Below, one piece after another: positions 7,537 through 16,420 of a stretch of DNA of 64,000 nucleotides (position 1 is the stretch's first letter; each line of letters begins with the position of its first letter). The notes beneath the pieces are model-generated. The model saw nothing but the letters and a program-made list of their open reading frames with translations, had not been told where the DNA came from and ran no database searches. Made by a program: the position numbers and the translations under genes. Origin of the DNA: Desulfurispora thermophila DSM 16022 (GTDB lineage Bacteria > Bacillota > Desulfotomaculia > Desulfotomaculales > Desulfurisporaceae); NCBI RefSeq assembly GCF_000376385.1, contig NZ_AQWN01000007.1:124001-188000 (forward strand), in the 5' to 3' direction.

Positions 7537-8823
7537 ATGGGAGAAAAAGTGGACCTTTTGCTGCACAGTGCCGCCGAGTTGATTACGGTGGCCGGCGGGT
7601 CGGCGCGGCCCAGGCGGGGCCGGGAAATGGCCGATATCGGCCTGATCCGGGACGGCGCCGTGGCCGTGCGGGACGGGCGCATTGTGGCGGTGGGCCCCAC
7701 CCGCGACGTGCTGGAGCGGGTGGAAACGGACCGGGCCACCATCGAGATAGACGCGCGAGGCAAAGTGGTGCTGCCCGGCCTGGTGGACCCGCACACCCAC
7801 CTGGTTTTTGCCGGCTCCCGCGAATACGAGCTGGAAATGAAAATCGCCGGCGTCAGCTACCTGGAGATCCTGGCCCGGGGCGGGGGCATCCTGGACACCG
7901 TGCGGGCCACCCGGGCGGCCAGCCCCGCCCGGCTGAAGGAAGTAGCGCAGGGCTACCTGCGGGAAATGCTGGCCCAGGGTACCACCACCGCCGAGGTGAA
8001 AAGTGGCTACGGCCTGGACCTGGAAACCGAGCTGAAGACGCTGCAGGTGGTGGCCGAACTAAACGGCTGCCAGCCCGTGGAACTGGTGCCCACCTTTCTG
8101 GGCGCCCACGCCGTGCCGCCCGAATACCGGGACAACCCGGAGGCCTATGTGGATCTGGTGGTGGAAGAAATACTGCCCGCCGTGGCCGGGCGGGGGCTGG
8201 CCCGGTTTTGCGATGTTTTTTGCGAGGAGGGGGTTTTTTCCCCGGAGCAGACCAGGCGCATCCTGAGCGCTGCCCGCCGGCTGGGCCTGGAGCTCAAGCT
8301 GCACGCCGATGAGATCGAGCCCCTGGGCGGGGCGGAGCTGGCGGCCCAAATGGGCGCCACCTCGGCCGACCACCTGGTGCAGATTTCCGAGCAGGGGATC
8401 AGGGAGCTGGCCAATTCCAATACGGTGGCCGTGCTGCTGCCCGCCACCACCTTCTGCCTGATGGGCACGCAGTATGCACCGGCCCGGCGCATGCTGGAGC
8501 AGGGTGTGGCCGTGGCTCTGGCCAGCGATTTCAACCCGGGCAGTTCGCCGGTGAACTCCCTGCCCCTGGTGATGGGCATAGCCTGCCGCCAGCTGAAGAT
8601 GCGGCCGGCCGAGGTGGTGACGGCGGTGACCATCAATGCGGCCCACGCCATCGGGCAGGCCTATCGGCTGGGCAGTCTGGAGCCGGGCAAGCAGGCCGAC
8701 CTGGTGGTATTTGATGCGCCGTCCTACCAGTACATTATGTACCGCCTGGGGGCGCAGCTGGTGGATACGGTGGTCAAGGCCGGGCGGGTGGTCTGGCGGC
8801 GCCGGGGGATGGATGCCTGTTAG
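7537..8823 (+). CDS. hutI: Imidazolonepropionase
   Basis: A 428-residue amidohydrolase hydrolysing 4-imidazolone-5-propionate to N-formimino-L-glutamate, the third histidine-degradation step. The metal-binding HTHLVFAG motif follows VVLPGLVDP; LHADEIEP and SDFNPGSSP supply further metal and catalytic residues. ATG 7537 is chosen because AAGGAG is 8 nt upstream, whereas ATG 7531 would be only 2 nt away. Length is normal. Seventy-eight nt after hutH, presumably the same operon. Confidence 0.95.
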   Translation: MGEKVDLLLHSAAELITVAGGSARPRRGREMADIGLIRDGAVAVRDGRIVAVGPTRDVLERVETDRATIEIDARGKVVLPGLVDPHTHLVFAGSREYELEMKIAGVSYLEILARGGGILDTVRATRAASPARLKEVAQGYLREMLAQGTTTAEVKSGYGLDLETELKTLQVVAELNGCQPVELVPTFLGAHAVPPEYRDNPEAYVDLVVEEILPAVAGRGLARFCDVFCEEGVFSPEQTRRILSAARRLGLELKLHADEIEPLGGAELAAQMGATSADHLVQISEQGIRELANSNTVAVLLPATTFCLMGTQYAPARRMLEQGVAVALASDFNPGSSPVNSLPLVMGIACRQLKMRPAEVVTAVTINAAHAIGQAYRLGSLEPGKQADLVVFDAPSYQYIMYRLGAQLVDTVVKAGRVVWRRRGMDAC

Positions 8824-8827
8824 CCAT

Positions 8828-8903
8828 TCGCGAGCGCGGATACTGCCGTGCCAGGCATTGTCTGCCAGCGGGTGCTGCAGCCCGAGCTCGCCTTTTAGGC
8901 CGA
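8828..8903 (-). repeat. Partial copy of the interspersed repeat, next to copy A
   Basis: GCGAGCGCGGATACTGCCG, the following GCCAGGCATTGTCTGCCAGC and the GGGTGCTGCAG tail repeat the right-hand end of copy A (9384-9440) with few differences. It abuts copy A in the same orientation, so the 720-nt gap after hutI holds one nearly complete copy plus a tandem fragment. Confidence 0.65.
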
Positions 8904-8905
8904 AT

Positions 8906-9447
8906 GCCAGCGGGTGCGCATCCCGTGCTCGCCCGAACTGCGCACCGGGCAGCACCGGCGGCTCGGCCGCGGGCGGGCCGGGCCGCTCCAGATTCGACAT
9001 CGTGTCTCAACTGGAGCTGGCGTGGACATCCTGTCCGCGCCTCCCGGCCCGCTGCCGCGGCCTTGCCGGGTGCTGCAGCCGGCGCTCCGGACGGGCTCGC
9101 CCGGGATTGGCGCACCCGCAGTCACAGTGCGGGTGCTGGCCCAGCGCGGCGCGGCAGTTATCCAGAGCGAGCGACTTGCGGAGCGCCGGTAACGGCACAG
9201 GCGCGGCGAGGTTGCCGCACCTGCGGCGCGGAGTGGCGAGGCTAAAAGCATGCCGCAGCTGATGCGAAACTGAGGTGCTATGCGCCATGCATGGGAAGGC
9301 AAATGGTAGCATGCCGCATACGAGCGCCGCGCTGGTGCGGCCCGCAGCCGCGCCGTCTTGCCGTCGGCGCTTTAGCCACGGAGCGAGCGCGGATACTGCC
9401 GCGCCAGGTATTGTCTGCCAGCGGGTGCGCATCCCGTGCTCGCCCGC
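8906..9447 (-). repeat. Interspersed GC-rich repeat, copy A (about 540 bp)
   Basis: Reverse-complemented, this aligns nearly end to end with copy B (15184-15702) and, apart from an internal deletion, with copy C (21355-21767). Both ends carry the same end motif, GCGGGTGCGCATCCCGTG. Open frames exist on several strands only because GC-rich sequence lacks stops; no protein family or consistent ribosome-binding site is seen. The whole hutI-ftcD gap (8824-9544) consists of this repeat and its fragment plus about 95 nt of leader before ftcD. Confidence 0.78.
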
Positions 9448-9544
9448 CACGCCTTATCAAATAGAGGGGCGAGCATATATAACGCCCGCCCTCGCTATTG
9501 CCAGCGCAACGCAAACTTTCGTTACAGCAAGGAGGCCATAGACA

Positions 9545-10450
9545 GTGAAAAAACTGGTGCAATGTGTGCCCAATTTCAGTGAAGGGCGGCGTCCGGAAGT
9601 GGTGGAGCAGATTGTGGCGGCCATCCGGGCGGTGGAGGGCGTCAGCCTGCTGGACTATTCCCTGGACGCCAGCCACAACCGCAGTGTGGTCACCTTTATC
9701 GGGCCGCCCGCCCGGGTGGGGGAGGCGGCTTTTGCGGCGGCCGCCCGGGCGGCGGAGCTGATCAATATGGAGGAACACAGCGGTGCGCACCCGCGCATCG
9801 GGGCCACCGATGTCATTCCCTTCATCCCCGTGTCCGGGGTGGAGATGGCCGAGTGCGTGGAACTGGCCCGGACGGTGGGGCGGGAAATCGGCGAGAAACT
9901 GGCCATTCCCGTCTACCTCTACGAGGCGGCGGCCACCCGGCCGGAGCGCAAGAACCTGGCCCGGGTGCGCCAGGGGCAGTATGAGGGGCTGAAAACCGAA
10001 ATCGCCCGGCCGGAGCGGGCGCCCGACTTCGGTCCGCCCCGCCTGCACCCCACCGCCGGGGCCACGGCGGTGGGAGCCCGTCCGCCGCTGATCGCTTACA
10101 ACATCAACCTGGGTACCGGCGACCTGCGCATTGCCCAGGCCATTGCCCGCTCCATCCGGGGCAGTAGCGGCGGCTATCCCAGCATCAAGGCGCTGGGCGT
10201 CATGCTGGAAGACCGCGGTCTGGCCCAGGTGAGCATCAATGTGTGCAACTTCCGGGAGGTTTCCCTGCCCCGGATTTTTGAGACGGTGCGCCTGGAGGCC
10301 GCCCGCTACGGGGTGAATGTGGTGGGCAGCGAAATTGTGGGGCTGGTGCCGCTGGAGGCTTTGCTGGACACGGCGGCTTTCTATCTGCGGCTGGAGGGTT
10401 TTGCGCCGGAGCAGGTGCTGGAAAAGCGGCTGCTGGATCTGGCCGAGTAG
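9545..10450 (+). CDS. ftcD: Glutamate formimidoyltransferase
   Basis: A 301-residue single-domain formiminotransferase, transferring the formimino group of N-formimino-glutamate to tetrahydrofolate. Family features: VQCVPNFSEGRR at the start, LLDYSLDASHNRSVVTFIG, HPRIGATDVIPF with the catalytic-site His, and HPTAGATAVGARPPLIAYNINL. The fused cyclodeaminase domain found in animals is absent and supplied by the next gene. GTG 9545 follows AAGGAGG. The reaction releases glutamate and gives 5-formimino-THF, so this branch saves the one-carbon unit. Confidence 0.94.
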   Translation: MKKLVQCVPNFSEGRRPEVVEQIVAAIRAVEGVSLLDYSLDASHNRSVVTFIGPPARVGEAAFAAAARAAELINMEEHSGAHPRIGATDVIPFIPVSGVEMAECVELARTVGREIGEKLAIPVYLYEAAATRPERKNLARVRQGQYEGLKTEIARPERAPDFGPPRLHPTAGATAVGARPPLIAYNINLGTGDLRIAQAIARSIRGSSGGYPSIKALGVMLEDRGLAQVSINVCNFREVSLPRIFETVRLEAARYGVNVVGSEIVGLVPLEALLDTAAFYLRLEGFAPEQVLEKRLLDLAE

Positions 10451-10461
10451 TACAGTGGTGC

Positions 10462-10532
10462 TGCCGCGCCCTCTCCGGGTACTGCAGCCGCTACTCCAGA
10501 CGGGCTCGCTCAGGATACACACACCCGCAAGT
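10462..10532 (-). repeat. Diverged fragment of the interspersed repeat
   Basis: CCGGGTACTGCAGCCGCTAC, CAGACGGGCTCGCTCAGGAT and the ACACACCCGCAAG tail correspond to CCGGGTGCTGCAGCCGGCGC, GGACGGGCTCGCCCGGGAT and CGCACCCGCAG within copy A (about 9066-9121). It lies between ftcD and fchA. Confidence 0.6.
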
Positions 10533-10576
10533 TTACGCTGTAGTAGTACGTTTTAAGAAGACTGGAGGAAATGGCC

Positions 10577-11215
10577 ATGCAGCTACTGGACATGACTGTA
10601 CGGGAATTTCTACAAGAAGTGGCCGCCAATTCGCCCGCTCCCGGCGGGGGCAGCGTGGCCGCCCTGGCCGGGGCGCTGGGCGCCGCCCTGGCCGGCATGG
10701 TGGCCAATTTGAGCAGCGGCAAGGAGGCGGCCGGCGCCGGGCCACAGATGCAGCGACTGAAAGCCGGGGCCGCCCGCCTGCAGGACAGCCTGGGCCGGGC
10801 GGTGGAGGAAGACACGCAGGTTTTTCAGCGGGTGATGCAGGCCTACCGGCTGCCCCGCGGCACGGAGGAGGAAAAGGCCGCCCGGTCGGCGGCCATCCAG
10901 CAGGCCCTGAAAGATGCCGCCCGCTATCCCCTGCAGGTGGCCGAGCAGTGCAGAGAAGTTTTGCACCTGTGCCGGGAAGCGGCGGTGCAGGGTAACCAGA
11001 ACGCCCTGAGCGATGCCGCGGTGGGGGCTCTGCTGGCCCACAGCGGGCTGGTGGGCGCGCTGTACAATGTGGCCATCAATTTGGCCTCCATCAAGGATGA
11101 GCAGTTTAGTACCACTGCCCGGGAGCAGGTGCGCGCCTTACTGGTGCAGGGCGAAGCGGCTTTAGCCGAGGTGCGCGCCGTGGTGCAAGCCGCCCTTTCC
11201 TTTCCCCAGCCGTGA
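10577..11215 (+). CDS. fchA: Formimidoyltetrahydrofolate cyclodeaminase
   Basis: A 212-residue, mostly helical FTCD-cyclodeaminase family protein, converting 5-formimino-THF to 5,10-methenyl-THF and ammonia. The family signature SPAPGGGSVAALAGALGAAL is near the N-terminus, followed by MVANL. ATG 10577 lies 8 nt after GGAGG; ATG 10571 is too close to it. It pairs with the single-domain FtcD upstream, together replacing the bifunctional enzyme. Its product enters the same folate pool used by the methyltransferase genes of this region. Confidence 0.9.
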   Translation: MQLLDMTVREFLQEVAANSPAPGGGSVAALAGALGAALAGMVANLSSGKEAAGAGPQMQRLKAGAARLQDSLGRAVEEDTQVFQRVMQAYRLPRGTEEEKAARSAAIQQALKDAARYPLQVAEQCREVLHLCREAAVQGNQNALSDAAVGALLAHSGLVGALYNVAINLASIKDEQFSTTAREQVRALLVQGEAALAEVRAVVQAALSFPQP

Positions 11216-11382
11216 TAGCACGGCAAAACGCTTTGTTCCCGATATTCTGAAAAAAATTTTTGCTGCAAATAATTTATGCTCGGCTGCGCTCCGCCGGCAG
11301 GTAACCTGTCTGTCTATAGCGAATTATCTAGAAATTATTTATTTTGCGCAGAATTGTCCGGAAAGGAGCGGCGGCAGATGGG

Positions 11383-12837
11383 GTGAGGCGCAAAGATGAA
11401 GGAAACCCGCTGGCCGACCGGCTGGCTATGCTGGAAAGTGCTCTGGATGCGGTTTCCGAAGGGGTCATTATTACCGATGAGCAGGGCAGGATCATCTACT
11501 ACAACCAGGCTCTGGCCAAAATAGAGGGCCTGGATGGCACCAGGGTGGTGGGCCGCTATCTGACCGACGTTTACCAGGTGATGCCGGAAAAGAGCGAGCA
11601 TTTGGCCGCCACAAAAAGCGGTAGACAATTCCAGGAAGTGGCCAAACATTACTTTACCGCCGACGGCCGGCAGGTCAGCCTGGTAGCCAGCACTTACCCC
11701 GTCCGGCGGGAGGGGCGCATCCTGGGCGCCTTTTCAGTCTGCCGCGACGTGACCCGGTTGAAAGAATTGCTGGGCGAAAGCCTGCGTTTGCAGAAGGAGC
11801 TGTGGGCGGGTGACCGGGGGCGGGCCGCGCCCGGCAACGGGACGCGCTACACCTTTGCCGATCTGGTGCACGCCAGCCCGGTTATGCAAAACCTGCTGCG
11901 CCAGGCGGAAAAGGCGGCCCGCACCGACTGCCCGGTGCTGGTGTACGGGGAAACCGGCACGGGCAAAGAAGTGCTGGTGCAGAGCCTGCACAACGCCAGC
12001 GCCCGGCGGGAGCAGCCCTTTGTGGGCATCAACTGCGCGGCCATCCCCGATGCGCTGCTGGAAAGCCTGCTTTTCGGAACGGTGAAGGGTGCCTTCACCG
12101 GCGCTGTGGACAGCCCGGGCCTGCTGGAACAGGCGGGTGGCGGGACGCTGTTTTTGGATGAAATCAACTCCATGAGCCCGGCCCTGCAGGCCAAGCTGCT
12201 GCGCGTGGTGCAGGAGCGGACTTTCCGCCGGGTGGGGGGGCGGCAGGAAATAACCGTGCAGTGCCGGATCATTTCCTCCACCAATATGGACCCCTGGCAG
12301 TGTATCCGCAAAGGCACCCTGCGGGAGGACCTCTACTACCGCCTGGCCGTGCTCACTCTGCCCATCCCCCCCCTGCGGGAAAGGCCGGAAGACATCGAGG
12401 CGCTGGTCAATCATTTCATCAACCAGTACGGCAAAATATACGGGCAGGGGCGGGTGCGCCCGGCTCCTGAATTGCAAGAAGCTTTTTTGCGTTATCACTG
12501 GCCGGGCAATGTGCGTGAGCTCAAACACGTTATTGAGAGCTGCCTGGTGATGCTGGAGGCGGGCGAGGAGGTAATCACCTTCCAGCACCTGCCGGCCTGC
12601 CTGCGGCCCCGGCTGACCCGGTCCAAAGTGTCCGGCTACGTGAGCGCCGCCCTGCGCAGCGGGGGCAGCCTGCAGCAAATGCTGGAGGAAGTGGAGCGGC
12701 AACTGATCAAGGAAGTGCTGCAAAAAAACCAGGGTAATATCACCAGGGCGGCCGGTGCGCTGGGCGTGTTGCGGCAAAATTTGCAGTACCGCATGCGCCG
12801 CCTGGGTATCAAAGCCGGGGCGGGCGGCGGGGATTAG
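11383..12837 (+). CDS. PAS-domain sigma-54-dependent transcriptional activator
   Basis: About 484 residues with three parts: a PAS sensor (roughly 16-125, LDAVSEGVIITDEQGRIIYY), an AAA+ domain with Walker A GETGTGKE (189-196), the sigma-54-contacting GAFTGA (236-241) and Walker B GTLFLDE, and a C-terminal Fis-type helix-turn-helix (ITRAAGALGVLRQNLQYRMRRL). RocR/BkdR-like layout. The start is uncertain: GTG 11383 has AAGGAG 14 nt away, and TTG 11344 is in frame. Sigma-54 promoters at 4305 (hutP) and 21881 (mttB) make it the likely local activator; the ligand of the PAS domain is unknown. Confidence 0.9.
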   Translation: MRRKDEGNPLADRLAMLESALDAVSEGVIITDEQGRIIYYNQALAKIEGLDGTRVVGRYLTDVYQVMPEKSEHLAATKSGRQFQEVAKHYFTADGRQVSLVASTYPVRREGRILGAFSVCRDVTRLKELLGESLRLQKELWAGDRGRAAPGNGTRYTFADLVHASPVMQNLLRQAEKAARTDCPVLVYGETGTGKEVLVQSLHNASARREQPFVGINCAAIPDALLESLLFGTVKGAFTGAVDSPGLLEQAGGGTLFLDEINSMSPALQAKLLRVVQERTFRRVGGRQEITVQCRIISSTNMDPWQCIRKGTLREDLYYRLAVLTLPIPPLRERPEDIEALVNHFINQYGKIYGQGRVRPAPELQEAFLRYHWPGNVRELKHVIESCLVMLEAGEEVITFQHLPACLRPRLTRSKVSGYVSAALRSGGSLQQMLEEVERQLIKEVLQKNQGNITRAAGALGVLRQNLQYRMRRLGIKAGAGGGD

Positions 12838-13023
12838 ACGAGTGCATAATATTTAATCATGCAAAATATATTTGCATCTTAAAACCAGGGCGGCAAGGCC
12901 GCTGGTGCAAAAATAATGTGCAGTGATAGTGCTGCATGCTGTATTCAGAATTTTTATATCAGTTGAAAAAAATTTGCCATGCGGTTGTTCCCACAGCATG
13001 CTTTTCGAGAAGCACGGATCCTG

Positions 13024-13040
13024 CAGTCAATAGCAGTCAG
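13024..13040 (+). promoter_or_regulatory. Possible HutP-type NAG cluster upstream of hutU
   Basis: CAG, TAG and CAG begin at 13024, 13031 and 13038, spaced exactly 4 nt apart, within the 313-nt gap before hutU. A weak AGACG / CGTCT pairing surrounds it but no clear terminator follows. Apart from this the gap (12838-13150) shows only AT-rich sequence. Confidence 0.35.
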
Positions 13041-13150
13041 TGCTTTAGACGAGCCGGCTGAGGAATGGTACACCCGCTAAGTTAACGTCTTTGCATAAAG
13101 GGTCTTTGCATAAAAGGATAAAAACTTTTGCCAGGACAGGAGGCTTGTAT

Positions 13151-15181
13151 ATGATGGATAACGGGCAAATTGGCCGTGCCATGACCATCAAGCTGGATGC
13201 CGAACTGCCTCCCAGGCCCGAGTTTGTGCCCGGCATCCGGCGGGCGCCCAGCCGGGGTTTCCGGCTCAGCCCCGCCCAGACCAAGATTGCTTTGAAAAAC
13301 GCTCTGCGCTATTTGCCCCCGGAGCTGCATGAGGCCGTAGCGCCCGAATTTTTGAATGAGCTGCTCACCATGGGCCGTATTTACGCCTACCGGTTCCGTC
13401 CCCCGGGCCGCATCTATGCCCGGCCGGTGGATGAATACCGGGGCAAATGCCTGGAAGGCCGGGCCTTTCAGGTGATGATTGACAACAACCTGGACTTTGA
13501 AGTGGCCCTTTACCCCTACGAGCTGGTCACCTACGGCGAGACGGGCCGGGTTTGCCAGAACTGGCTGCAGTACCGCTTGATTAAGAAATACCTGGAAGAG
13601 CTGACCCCGGACCAGACTCTGGTGGTGCAGTCGGGCCACCCCCTGGGCCTTTTCCCCTCCCGGCCGGAAGCGCCGCGGGTGATCATCACCAACGCCCTGA
13701 TGGTGGGCATGTTCGATAATCCCGCCGACTGGGAGATTGCCGAAGAAATGGGCGTGGCCAACTACGGGCAGATGACGGCCGGCGGCTGGATGTACATTGG
13801 ACCCCAGGGCATAGTGCACGGCACATACAACACCCTGCTCAATGCCGGACGCCTCAAGCTGGGCATCGGGCCGGAAGGAGACCTGAGCGGCCGCCTGTTT
13901 GTTTCTTCGGGCCTGGGCGGCATGAGCGGGGCGCAGGCCAAGGCTATTGAAATCGCCCGCGGCGTGGGCGTCATTGCCGAGGTGGACTACTCGCGCATCC
14001 AAACACGCTACCAGCAGGGCTGGGTGAGCCGGGTTTCCGCCGACCTGGACGAGGTTTTCCGCATTGCCCGGGAGCACCTGGCCAGCCGCCAGCCCGTGTC
14101 CATCGCCTATCACGGTAACATTGTGGACCTGCTGGAGTACATTGTGCAAAACAACATCCCCGTGGACCTGCTTTCCGACCAGACCTCCTGCCATGTGGTG
14201 TACCAGGGCGGTTATTGCCCGCAGGGGCTCACCTTTGAAGAGCGCACGGCCCTTTTAGCCACCGACCAGGCCCGCTTCAAGGAGCTGGTGGACAGGAGCC
14301 TGCGCCGTCATTACGAGCTGATCAAGATTCTGGTGGAAAGGGGCACTTATTTCTTCGACTACGGCAACGCCTTCATGAAGGCGGTCTTTGACGCGGGCGT
14401 GAAAGAAATCGCCAAAAACGGCGTGGATGAAAAGGACGGCTTTATCTGGCCCTCCTATGTGGAGGACATCATGGGGCCGCAGCTTTTCGACTACGGTTAC
14501 GGGCCTTTCCGCTGGGTCTGCCTGAGCGGCCGGCCGGAAGACCTGGCCAAAACCGACCGGGCGGCCATGGAATGCATCGACCCCCACCGCCGGCCCCAGG
14601 ACCGGGACAACTACATCTGGATCCGGGACGCGGCCCGGAACAACCTGGTGGTGGGCTCCCAGGCCCGCATTCTCTATCAGGATGCCGCCGGGCGGGTGAA
14701 GATCGCCCTCAAGTTCAATGAGATGATCCGGCGGGGCGAAATCGGTCCGGTCATGCTGGGGCGGGACCATCACGACGTGAGCGGTACCGACTCGCCCTTC
14801 CGGGAAACCGCCAACATCAAGGACGGCAGCAATGTGATGGCCGACATGGCCGTGCAGTGCTTTGCGGGCAACGCCGCCCGGGGCATGAGCCTGGTGGCGC
14901 TGCACAACGGCGGCGGTGTGGGCATCGGCAAGGCCATCAACGGCGGTTTCGGCCTGGTGCTGGACGGCAGCCAGCGGGTGGACCAGGTGATCAGGTCGGC
15001 CCTGCTCTGGGACGTGGTGGGCGGTGTGGCCCGCCGGGCCTGGGCCCGCAATGAGAATTCGCTGACCACGGCGGCCGAGTTCAACAGCGAGTATGCGGGT
15101 TGCGGGCATATTACGCTGCCCTACCTGGCCGATGATGAACTGGTGGACCGCCTGGTGGACCGGGCCCTGGCGGCGCGCTAA
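13151..15181 (+). CDS. hutU: Urocanate hydratase (long form)
   Basis: A 676-residue urocanase, converting urocanate to 4-imidazolone-5-propionate with tightly bound NAD+. Clear family blocks are MTAGGWMYIGPQGIVHGT, SSGLGGMSGAQAKA, LLSDQTSCHVVYQGGYCPQG and VGSQARILYQD. Many bacterial enzymes are about 555 residues; this belongs to the longer subtype also seen in animals. ATG 13151 has AGGAGG 8 nt upstream. It completes the pathway histidine to THF-bound C1 plus glutamate, but is placed downstream of the regulator with its own leader. Confidence 0.94.
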   Translation: MMDNGQIGRAMTIKLDAELPPRPEFVPGIRRAPSRGFRLSPAQTKIALKNALRYLPPELHEAVAPEFLNELLTMGRIYAYRFRPPGRIYARPVDEYRGKCLEGRAFQVMIDNNLDFEVALYPYELVTYGETGRVCQNWLQYRLIKKYLEELTPDQTLVVQSGHPLGLFPSRPEAPRVIITNALMVGMFDNPADWEIAEEMGVANYGQMTAGGWMYIGPQGIVHGTYNTLLNAGRLKLGIGPEGDLSGRLFVSSGLGGMSGAQAKAIEIARGVGVIAEVDYSRIQTRYQQGWVSRVSADLDEVFRIAREHLASRQPVSIAYHGNIVDLLEYIVQNNIPVDLLSDQTSCHVVYQGGYCPQGLTFEERTALLATDQARFKELVDRSLRRHYELIKILVERGTYFFDYGNAFMKAVFDAGVKEIAKNGVDEKDGFIWPSYVEDIMGPQLFDYGYGPFRWVCLSGRPEDLAKTDRAAMECIDPHRRPQDRDNYIWIRDAARNNLVVGSQARILYQDAAGRVKIALKFNEMIRRGEIGPVMLGRDHHDVSGTDSPFRETANIKDGSNVMADMAVQCFAGNAARGMSLVALHNGGGVGIGKAINGGFGLVLDGSQRVDQVIRSALLWDVVGGVARRAWARNENSLTTAAEFNSEYAGCGHITLPYLADDELVDRLVDRALAAR

Positions 15182-15183
15182 CG

Positions 15184-15702
15184 GTGAGCGCGGGATGCGC
15201 ACCAACTTGCAGACAATGGCCTGGCGCGGCAGTATCCGCGCTCGCTCCGGTGCTTCGCGCCGACGGCAAGACGGCGCGGCTGCGGGCCGCACCAGCGCGG
15301 CGCTCGTATGCGGCATGTTCCCAGCAGTGCCCTTCCGGTGGTATTTATGCCCGGAGAAACACGCAGTGCTTTTGCTTACCCTGTTGTTTCGCCACTCCGC
15401 GCCGCGGGTGCGGCGAACTCGCCGCGCCTGTGCCGTTACCGGCGCTTCGCAAGTCGCTCGCTTCGGATAACTGCCGCGCCGCAGCGGATGGGTGGGTGCG
15501 CCAATCCCGGGCGAGCCCGTCCGGAGCACCGGCTGCAGCACCCGGCGAGGCCGCGGTAGCGGGCCGGGAGGCGCGGACAGGACGTCCGCGCCAGCCCCGG
15601 CTGAGACAGGAGGTCGAATCCGGGGCGGCCCGGCCCGCCCGTGGCCGAGCCGCCGGTGCTGCCCGGTGCGCAGTTCGGGCGAGCGCGGGATGCGCACCCG
15701 CT
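15184..15702 (+). repeat. Interspersed GC-rich repeat, copy B (about 520 bp)
   Basis: Near full-length copy in the opposite orientation to copy A. Both ends carry GAGCGCGGGATGCGCACC as a direct repeat. Internal landmarks shared with A and C are GACGGCGCGGCTGCGGGCCG, CGGCGCTCGTATGCGGCATG, CACTCCGCGCCGCGGGTGCG and GTCGCTCGCTTCGGATAACT. It starts 2 nt after the hutU stop and ends just before the ribosome-binding site of the permease gene, filling the whole gap. Confidence 0.8.
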
Positions 15703-15727
15703 TAATGAAGATACGGGAGGTGCATTT

Positions 15728-16378
15728 GTGGAGTACATCCAGTTCATGCAAAAAAACACCCCGCTGCTCATGGAATACGGTCAGAACCACCTGGTGCTGG
15801 TGCTCTGGGCCGTGGCCCTGTCCCTGCTGCTCTGGGTGCCGGTGGGCGTGCTGATCACCCGGGAGGAGAAATGGGCCAACCGGGTGCTGGGCGTGGCCAA
15901 CACCATCTTCTGCGTGCCCAGCCTCTCGCTGTTTGCCGTTATGGTCACCATCCCCTTTCTGGGCCTGGGGCGTCGCTCCGCCCTGGTGGCGCTGGTGCTC
16001 TACGCCATGATGCCCCTGGTGCGCAACGTCTACCAGGGCATCAAAGGGGTGGACCCCAGCGTCATCGAAGCCGCCCGGGGTATGGGCATGAGCTACTGGC
16101 AGATTATGCGCGAGATCCGGCTGCCCCTGGCCACGCCGGTGATCTTCGCCGGCTTTCGCATCACCGCGGTGATGACCACGGGCATTGCCGCGGTGGCCAC
16201 CTATATCGGCGAAAGGAACCTGGGGCGGCTCATTTCCGAGGGATTGACCCGCTTTAACATCGAGATGATTGTGGTGGGAGCCCTGCTGGTGGCGGCCATC
16301 GCCATTGTGCTGGACGGTCTGCTGGGCATTGTGGAGAGGATGCTGGTGCCCCGCGGCCTGCGCGTTCGCCGCGGCTGA
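15728..16378 (+). CDS. Glycine betaine/carnitine/choline-type ABC transporter permease
   Basis: A 216-residue integral membrane protein of the OpuCB/ProW type with about five to six hydrophobic segments and an EAA loop (EAARGMGMSYWQIMREIRLPLA). GTG 15728 follows GGGAGG by 7 nt. First gene of the operon permease - ATPase - permease - binding protein. Substrate is likely a quaternary amine, which fits the MttB-type methyltransferases downstream; that is inference. Confidence 0.9.
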   Translation: MEYIQFMQKNTPLLMEYGQNHLVLVLWAVALSLLLWVPVGVLITREEKWANRVLGVANTIFCVPSLSLFAVMVTIPFLGLGRRSALVALVLYAMMPLVRNVYQGIKGVDPSVIEAARGMGMSYWQIMREIRLPLATPVIFAGFRITAVMTTGIAAVATYIGERNLGRLISEGLTRFNIEMIVVGALLVAAIAIVLDGLLGIVERMLVPRGLRVRRG

Positions 16379-16420
16379 TGTTGCCCGGCTGCCGGCGGAA
16401 AGCGCGGTTCGGGATGACGC

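Noticed and set aside
8895-9302. Overlapping open frames in repeat copy A and similar ones in B and C
   Set aside because: Several frames on both strands stay open only because of GC content; the frames are not kept between copies with clear starts, so the repeat is treated as noncoding.
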